This document shows, in pieces, positions 49,401-58,400 of a stretch of DNA of 64,000 nt. The notes beneath the pieces were generated by a model, which ran no database searches, was not told the DNA's origin, and worked only from the letters and a program-made list of their open reading frames with translations. Position numbers and translations under genes: made by a program. The DNA is from Apoderus coryli (taxonomy: Eukaryota > Arthropoda > Insecta > Coleoptera > Attelabidae). Within the stretch, counting starts at the first letter, position 1. Each line of letters begins with the position of its first letter. The stretch spans positions 9,902,869-9,966,868 of the forward strand of contig OU452209.1 in NCBI GenBank assembly GCA_911728435.2, in the 5' to 3' direction.

Positions 49401-52400
49401 TAAGACATGAGGAACGGAAAGTTAGTATTATTCAATAACAATTTTATGTTATAATTTTTTCTATAAAAAAAGTCCTAACATCTTTTTTTTTATTAGTATT
49501 TTATAGTCGACAAAAATATTGGGTTTACTTTTTATCCGTTTTATACACTTTTCACGGGATTCTCTAAGGCACTCATTTTATATCGCGTATGTAGACCAAG
49601 TTTACTATGTGGCTATGTGGTGTATCTGCTGTCTTCAGGCAAGCCCAGTAAGATTTTTAGGTAGTTATGTTTTTTTTTATTTTGCCAAAAGTTCAGAAAT
49701 GTTCAGTAGTATGGTTTACCAAATTTGGTTCAACAAGTACTTATTTACCTATAAAATGACCTAAAACACTTATTTATGATAACATTCCAAAAATAATTTT
49801 CATTAAACTTAGCCGCGCAATATATTATGGAGCCCTAAAACTTTAATAGCTACTTATTTAGTTCACAATATATATCTTCTAAAACATTTCCATAATCAGA
49901 TTATTATTGAAACCCAAGACAAGACGTCTTTAAACTTCTTTACGCCTACGCCAGTGTGGTGATTTTAAAAGACTAGACACTTGCCTGATATAAATTAAAT
50001 AATTAGGTATATTATGATTATTAATTTCGCGTAAAAATTTAGTATTCATCATTTTACATAATATATGTATGACAAAAAATATATGTTAGCTCAAAGAACT
50101 ATTAATATGTTCTAAATAAAACATAATTGAATTATGATTTTGATATCTTTGTTTTTGTATGTACCTAATGTTAATGATTACAGTTTCTACTTACGAAACA
50201 TGTTTTGCTACCGTTTTTTGAAGATGCTAACATTGTTAACAAAACGCGCCTATACATTAAAAAAATTGTTTGGTGAAGTGATAAAACGTACTTGTTTCTA
50301 CTCATCGATTAAGTATTATTAATATTTTATATTTTGTTTTAGGTGAACATTGAGATAAATATTGACATGTAATTTTAAAATAGAATTGCTTCCACAAATC
50401 CCAAAGTTATGGTTTTTTAAAACAATAATTCTAGACATATATAAACAATAATAATAATAAATGAAAATTAATTCGACGAAGAGGTAAGTAATTCTATAAT
50501 ACTATAGACCTTAACGTTTTTCAACAAAATTGAAGAGTTATAATTTATTTATAATAATATACAGGGATTTACATTTAAATTCGTTCTAGATTTAAACAGG
50601 TTCTAGTGGGCAATCCTGATTGAATCTGATAACTACAAATGAATCCCAATAGCTTTTGCATTTGGATTTGCTTATAAAACCATATTAAATCCGTTCTAAA
50701 TGTAAACAGGTTCTATTGGGCAATCCTGATAGAAACTGATAACTACAAATTAATCCCAATAGCTTTTGCATTTGGATTTGCTTATAAAACCATATTAAAT
50801 CCGTTCTAGTGGGCAATCCTGATTGAATCTGATAACTACAAATTTATCCCAATAGCTTTTGCATTTGGATTTGCTTATAAAACCATATTAAATCCGTTCT
50901 AAATGTAAACAGGTTCTATTGGGCAATCCTGCTAGAATCTGATAAATACAAATTAATCCCAATAGCTTTTGGATTTGCTTATAAAACCATATTAAATCCG
51001 TTCTAAATGTAAACAGGTTCTAGTGGGCAATCCTGATTGAATCTGATAACTACAAATTAATCCCAATAGCTTTTGCATTTGGATTTGCTTATAAAACCAT
51101 ATTAAATCCGTTCTAGTGGGCAATCCTGATTGAATCTGATAACTACAAATTTATCCCAATAGCTTTTGCATTTGGATTTGCTTATAAAACCATATTAAAT
51201 CCGTTCTAAATGTAAACAGGTTCTATTGGGCAATCCTGCTAGAATCTGATAAATACAAATTAATCCCAATAGCTTTTGGATTTGCTTATAAAACCATATT
51301 AAATCCGTTCTAAATGTAAACAGGTTCTATTGGGCAATCCTGATTATATCTGATAAATACAAATTAATCCCAATAGCTTTTGCATTTGGATTTGCTTATA
51401 AAACCATATTAAATCCGTTCTAAATGTAAACAGGTTCTATTGGGCAATCCTGATAGAAACTGATAACTACAAATTAATCCCAATAGCTTTTGCATTTGGA
51501 TTTGCTTATAAAACCATATTAAATCCGTTCTAGTGGGCAATCCTGATTGAATCTGATAACTACAAATTTATCCCAATAGCTTTTGCATTTGGATTTGCTT
51601 ATAAAACCATATTAAATCCGTTCTAAATGTAAACAGGTTCTATTGGGCAATCCTGCTAGAATCTGATAAATACAAATTAATCCCAATAGCTTTTGGATTT
51701 GCTTATAAAACCATATTAAATCCGTTCTAAATGTAAACAGGTTCTATTGGGCAATCCTGATTATATCTGATAAATACAAATTAATCCCAATAGCTTTTGC
51801 ATTTGGATTTGCTTATAAAACCATATTAAATCCGTTCTAAATGTAAACAGGTTCTATTGGGCAATCCTGATAGAAACTGATAACTACAAATTAATCCCAA
51901 TAGCTTTTGCATTTGGATTTGCTTATAAAACCATATTAAATCCGTTCTAAATGTAAACAGGTTCTATTGGGCAATCCTGATAGAAACTGATAACTACAAA
52001 TTAATCCCAATAGCTTTTGCATTTGGATTTGCTTATAAAACCATATTAAATCCGTTCTAAATGTAAACAGGTTCTATTGGGCAATCCTTATAGAAACTGA
52101 TAACTACAAATTAATCCCAATAGCTTTTGCATTTGGATTTGCTTATAAAACCATATTAAATCCGTTCTAAATGTAAACAGGTTCTATTGGGCAATCCTGA
52201 TAGAATCTGATAAATACAAATTAATCCCTATAGCTTTTGCATTTGGATTTGCTTATAAAACCATATTAAAACGTTCTAAATGTAAACAGGTTCTATTGGG
52301 CAATCCTGATAGAAACTGATAACTACAAATTAATCCCAATGGCTTTTGTATTTGGATTTGCTTATAAAACCATATTAAATCCGTTCTAAATATAAACAGG

Positions 52401-55400
52401 TTCTATTGGGCAATCCTGATAGAAACTGATAACTACAAATTAATCCCAATAGCTTTTGCATTTGGATTTGCTTATAAAACCATATTAAATCCGTTCTAAA
52501 TGTAAACAGGTTCTAGTGGGCAATCCTGATAGAAACTGATAACTACAAATTAATCCCAATAGCTTTTGCATTTGGATTTGCTTATAAAACCATATTAAAT
52601 CCGTTCTAAATGTAAACAGGTTCTATTGGGCAATCCTGATAGAATCTGATAAATACAAATTAATCCCAATAGCTTTTGCATTTGGATTTGCTTATAAAAC
52701 CATATTAAATCCGTTCTAAATGTAAACAGGTTCTATTGGGCAATCCTGATAGAAACTGATAACTACAAATTAATCCCAATAGCTTTTGCATTTGGATTTG
52801 CTTATAAAACCATATTAAATCCGTTCTAAATGTAAACAGGTTCTATTGGGCAATCCTTATAGAAACTGATAACTACAAATTAATCCCAATAGCTTTTGCA
52901 TTTGGATTTGCTTATAAAACCATATTAAATCCGTTCTAAATGTAAACAGGTTCTATTGGGCAATCCTGATAGAATCTGATAAATACAAATTAATCCCTAT
53001 AGCTTTTGCATTTGGATTTGCTTATAAAACCATATTAAAACGTTCTAAATGTAAACAGGTTCTATTGGGCAATCCTGATAGAAACTGATAACTACAAATT
53101 AATCCCAATGGCTTTTGTATTTGGATTTGCTTATAAAACCATATTAAATCCGTTCTAAATATAAACAGGTTCTATTGGGCAATCCTGATAGAAACTGATA
53201 ACTACAAATTAATCCCAATAGCTTTTGCATTTGGATTTGCTTATAAAACCATATTAAATCCGTTCTAAATGTAAACAGGTTCTAGTGGGCAATCCTGATA
53301 GAAACTGATAACTACAAATTAATCCCAATAGCTTTTGCATTTGGATTTGCTTATAAAACCATATTAAATCCGTTCTAAATGTAAACAGGTTCTATTGGGC
53401 AATCCTGATAGAATCTGATAAATACAAATTAATCCCAATAGCTTTTGCATTTGGATTTGCTTATAAAACCATATTAAATCCGTTCTAAATGTAAATAGGT
53501 TCTATTGGGCAATCCTGATAGAAACAGATAACTACAAATTAATCCCAATAGCTTTTGCATTTGGATTTGCTTATAAAACCATATTAAATCCGTTCTAGAT
53601 GTAAACAGGTTCTAGTGGGCAATCCTGATTCATACTAATTATTTCAAATATGTTTTTAATTTGGAATTGCTGTTTCAAATACACACTATGAACCGTATTA
53701 ATCCATATTAAATTTTTTTTTTATATGGTTCTATCTGGCATTTTCAACAGGGTAATCAGCACAAGCTCATTCACATACAAAATAAAGAGCAGAGGACCGA
53801 GAGTAGACCCCTGTGGCACGCCCGCCGTTACCGATACCGATGACGACACAATGGCCCCATGTGCTACCACCTGGGTGCGCTCTGTCAAATATGATTCTAT
53901 TAAACGCCACGGGCTACCCCTAATTCTATAGCAAGTCAGTTTATTTAGAAGAGCCTGGTGTGAAACACAATCGAAAGCCTTAGAGAGACAACAAAAAACC
54001 GCAGTAAGACCTTTGCCCGACTCAAAGGCATTGATAATACATTTTACGAGATTTGCTATGGCATCAATTGTTGAGTGGTTTTTCCGAAATCCAAACTGTG
54101 TAGTCGAAAATAGGTTACACTTCTCTTATAAACCTGGTGAGTCTACCGGAAACTGCCATTTCAATAACTTTTGAAAATATTGGTACAATTGAAATAGGTC
54201 TGTAATTATTGGGATCATTAATATCACCCTTTTTGTAGATTGGTATTACTTTATTTAATTTCAGCTTCGACGAAAACGCTCCCCGAACAAAACATATATT
54301 TACTAATCGCGCAAGAGGGCAAACCAATCCGCTCCTTAAATCCTTCAAAATTTTGTTGCTTAAGCCGAAGACATCCTGAGCTGTACTGCTACTTAAACCA
54401 GAGAAAAACCCGGCAATTTCACATTCGTCAACAGGGTCCAGAAAAAACGTTTCGCTATTATGTATAAGCCTGGAAGTATTTTCAACAGGATCATGATTTT
54501 TATGTAGACCACTAACAATTCTACCTGCTATCTCCGAGAAATAAAGGTTAAAACAATCCAATGTGATCTCAGTTACAATTTTATGTTTATTAGACGGGTT
54601 TATAATTTGCCACATGGCTCAGCTGCTGTTTGAACTGATCTGAATCTTCCGAGTGTAGTACATGCTTTGAGCTAGACGTATTTGTTTTTTATATTCATTC
54701 TTCTGGCATTTTATTAATAAGTCAAAATGAACTTCTGGATTTTGTTTACTGAAGGCGGTCAAAAAATTCACATTGTCTCTTTGTTCCCTTAAAGTACGAT
54801 TAAACCAACCCTTCTTTTTGTTTCTGGTACGCACATTTTTAGTTTTAATTGGAAAAGACTTGTTAAATATTTTCAAAAAAGTTTGTAAAAAATAATTGAA
54901 AGCTGAATCCACCTCATCAAACATATCCTAAATAGACCCATCAATTCTCCGCAACTCCTCCAAACACAATATAATTCTATTCTCACAGAAAGGTCTAAAA
55001 GAAACTGTCTCAGTGGAATCATTCCTGGCAGTCGCTCCGAAGATGTCATAACTGTTACTTATGGCCATATGATCTGACAAATATGTGTCAATAAGGCTGT
55101 AAGAGCAGCCAGACACAACATTCGTCGCGCAGTTATCCAAGCAACTACTCCTCGAACCCCTTGCTATCCTTGTGGGATCCCCAACAACAAAGCGAAAACC
55201 ATATGTCGCAATAATCTCAACAGATGCATCGTTGTTACTTAATAAATCTATATTGAAATCACCATATTTATATAAATACTGATTTTTTATATTTACTCAC
55301 CACTTCCAATATTTGATCAATAATTTCAAAAAACACTCGCACCCCTTCGCTTGGAGACCTGTACATGCACACAATAATAACATTAAAATTAGGAACCTCA

Positions 55401-58400
55401 ACAGCTACCACCTCACATGATCTTTCTACAGTAAGACTGTCCAAGTTTGGTATTTTTCTAACCTCATAATCCTCGAATATAGAACGACCCGGGAAGAAAC
55501 CATGTTGCACAGTTGAAATTTGTCGTCTGACATGACACATTATAATATCATGCAGCAAAAACTCATACACCTTCGCAACACATGACTGAATTGATATAGG
55601 ACGACAATTGTCCTACATGATGTTTATCTCGCTTTTTAAAAACCGGCATTACCCTTGAAAACGTCCAAAGCGCAGGAAAATTACTTGATGGTAGGTAAGG
55701 CAAGGTTGAGTATTGTACACAATGATCCAGCCAATACCTCAGCACAATCACGAACGAAAAAGGATTGTAGACCATCCGGACCTGCTATTGGTTTACCTTT
55801 GAGCCCTCTCAGCGATCCATAAACCTCAGAGCCTCACTAACATTTTCAATGTCAAAAATTTGGGATTCACTCAAATATTGGGCAAATTTATCCACAAGCT
55901 CTTGCTGACCTTTACCACTATCGCCATTATAATACACATCTCTAGGTAAGCGTCCAAAACTTTTAGCAGAATTTATAAATAACCAGAAAGTCTTATGGTC
56001 ACCTTAAACTCTACGCTCAGCATCACCGAAGTAAACTGTGTATGAAGAGTTCACTTCAGCTTTAATATTCTGACGCAAAATTCTAAACTCATTCAATAAT
56101 TGAAGATCACCACAAGTTTTATATTTTCTCCAGAGCTTAGACTTCAATTTGATATTGCGAACAACATCACTCGAAAACCAAGGCCGATATTTGCAGTTTT
56201 TCGCATAAGAAAGCGGCACTGATGCAGAAATCACATCGCCCAACTTAGCATAAACACATCACAAACGACATCCACATCACTGTAACTACAAAGATCAAAA
56301 AAGTCTATATCAAATATATCTCAGTACACTTAGAAATTAAAATCCTGACTCCCAAGACATCAATTTCTGAAACTGATGTGTGAAAATCAAGCATAGCAAA
56401 CTTGACAGGCAAATAGTAGTGCTCAAAGCACACCACCTCCTCTTGTCCTATTTGTCAAGGTGAAATCACGATATGATCTAAAAACTTGGAAGTAATCACT
56501 AAATAATTCAGAATCATTAACAGACGAATCCAGCCAAGTCTCACTGAACGTAAATACGTCATACATTATAATATAATGTAACAATATAAGCAATAAAAAC
56601 TAAAAAAAAATTATGGGGTCAGAGACCTCCCAGGCAGCCGATATAGGAACTGTTGTTCACTCGGCGTACTACCAACGAAAAAACTAGATGTCGCCAAACA
56701 CATCCTTTTACATCTCTGTACCGTGTGGAGTATATACCACATTATTTACGAGAGTTTGGCTGTCAACTACTGACCGATCACGACCGATCCGACTGATGAG
56801 TCGTGGATCGACGAAACGGCCGTCTGGTGAACGTATAGTGGTTGACAGACAAACTCTCGGATTTTAAGTCTTGTTTTGTTAAACAAGCCCATTTCAAATA
56901 TATGCGATCCCGCTTAAGGGAGTATCGGCGCGTCTATGTGTTGGTAGTTGCTTTATGGGGTCAGAGACCTCCCAGGCAGCCGATATAGGAACTGTTGTTC
57001 ACTCGGCGTACTACCAACGAAAAAACTAGATGTCGCCAAACACATGCTTTTACATCTCTGTACCGTGTGGAGTATATACCACATTATTTACAAGAGTTTG
57101 GCTGTCAACTACTGACCGATCACCACTGATGAGTCGTGGATCGACGAAACGGCCGTCTGGTGAACGTATAGTGGTTGACAGACAAACTCTCGGATTTTAA
57201 GTCTTGTTTTGTTAAACAAGCCCATTTCAAATATATGCGATCCCGCTTAAGGGAGTGTCGGCGCGTCTATGTGTTGGTAGTTGCTTTATGGGGTCAGAGA
57301 CCTCCCAGGCAGCGGATATAGGAACTGTTGTTCACTCGGCGTACTACCAACGAAAAAACTAGATGTCGCCAAACACATCCTTTTACATCTCTGTACCGTG
57401 TGGAGTATATACCACATTATTTACGAGAGTTTGGCTGTCAACTACTGACCGATCACCACTGATGAGTCGTGGATCGACGAAACGGCCGTCTGGTGAAAGT
57501 ATAGTGGTTGACAGACAAACTCTCGGATTTTAAGTCTTGTTTTGTTAAACAAGCCCATTTCAAAAAAACTAAAAGTTTGTGAATGTTTAATCTGTGGCTA
57601 CTTACTAAACTACCAGCTATAATAATTGTCACAAAGTGAACTATATCCTTATCAACACTTGACTAAATCCCGGAAATAGTTCTGACGGTATCGCATAGTT
57701 TTAATTTTTAATATCATCCAAAATGACTTTTATAATAATGAACAAAAAAATTGTTAAGATGTGCTTCCTTGTGTCCGCTAGCATTTCTCGCGATTTCCTA
57801 CAATTTCACTAAAGGGAGATGTTAATTTTGGAAAGAAATTATAAGCAATATTTACCTTTTGCATTCAAACCGGTCACATTATATTGGCCAGGTCCTGGAC
57901 CAATATTTTCCATTTTACCATTATGTCTTGCACCGAAGCTGAAAGCAGGAGCTCCGCCAGTTTTAGATTCAGCTGTTCTTTTACCTGCGAATACACCAGT
58001 TTTAGATCAAGACTATTACATATAAAACGATTAATGTCAGTAGAAATTATTTTGCGCCTTAGCAGACAAAATTTTCTGGCTTTTCCTATACCCAGGATTT
58101 TTTTTCGTTTTACCAATATAGACCGCGTGTAAAATGTGCGGGTTTCGACAAAATAACTGAAAAACTATCGGACAATAATTATTTCATACAAAAATTGTAG
58201 GATTTTTTTTCGAACTATTACTATATTACTGATTATGTCTATAACCGCGACCTTCAGGTCTTTTTTAAGTCGACTCCAAAGGTGAGTTTTGTCATTGTGT
58301 CTATAAATGTCAATCTGCTTTTTTGTTCTTTGTTGTTTGTGGTTAGTAAAGGTATAAATTTGAATAATTAAGTGCATAATGTCACAAAGACGTGCAAAGT

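Larger units (their letters stand above)
45311..50574. other. centre of the 10.2-kb element, no recognised gene
   Basis: AT-rich. Holds a foldback (45784-45960), a perfect hairpin (48244-48283) and several short frames with splice-like borders on the plus strand (47770-47877, 48022-48165, 49050-49192). No transposase, integrase, polymerase or capsid motif was recognised on either strand. Confidence 0.5.
43525..53752. mobile_element. 10,228-bp TIR element with satellite-array arms (class unassigned)
   Basis: The ends are inverted: CCCTGTTGAAAAT(A/G)CC, then about 20 more bp at roughly 80% match (ATAGAA(T/C)CATAT). Both sides carry TA (43523-43524, 53753-53754). The insertion splits the RT of element Y; joining the flanks at one TA restores an open frame (..VNELVLI / IPELSIVQYADD..), so the borders are secure. 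From the left: end region, a 182-bp-period array (43808-45310), a 5.2-kb centre with small frames but no recognised transposase, and a 110-bp-period array (50575-53640). Foldback elements with tandem repeats inside their ends are known in Drosophila; I cannot place this one in a superfamily. TA duplication is compatible with Tc1/mariner-type integration. Confidence 0.8.
56611..57564 (+). repeat. tandem array of a 333-342-bp hammerhead-bearing repeat (retrozyme-like)
   Basis: Three repeats start TTATGGGGTCAGAGACCTCC at 56611, 56953 and 57286; the third is incomplete (about 2.85 copies). Copies are nearly identical; the first has a 9-bp insertion beside its ribozyme. Each unit holds one hammerhead at the same place. 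AAAACTAAAA occurs on both flanks (about 56596-56605 and 57565-57574) and may be a target duplication. Head-to-tail repeats of a few hundred bp with a type I hammerhead each are the genomic form described for metazoan retrozymes. No protein frame is present. Confidence 0.85.

Noticed and set aside
43525..53752. CRISPR-like array reading of the tandem repeats
   Set aside because: Repeats are contiguous 182- and 110-bp units without unique spacers, in a eukaryotic setting.
43525..53752. Polinton/Maverick or Helitron identity for the 10.2-kb element
   Set aside because: No polymerase, integrase, capsid, Rep or helicase motif; a 2-bp TA duplication and inverted ends fit neither class.
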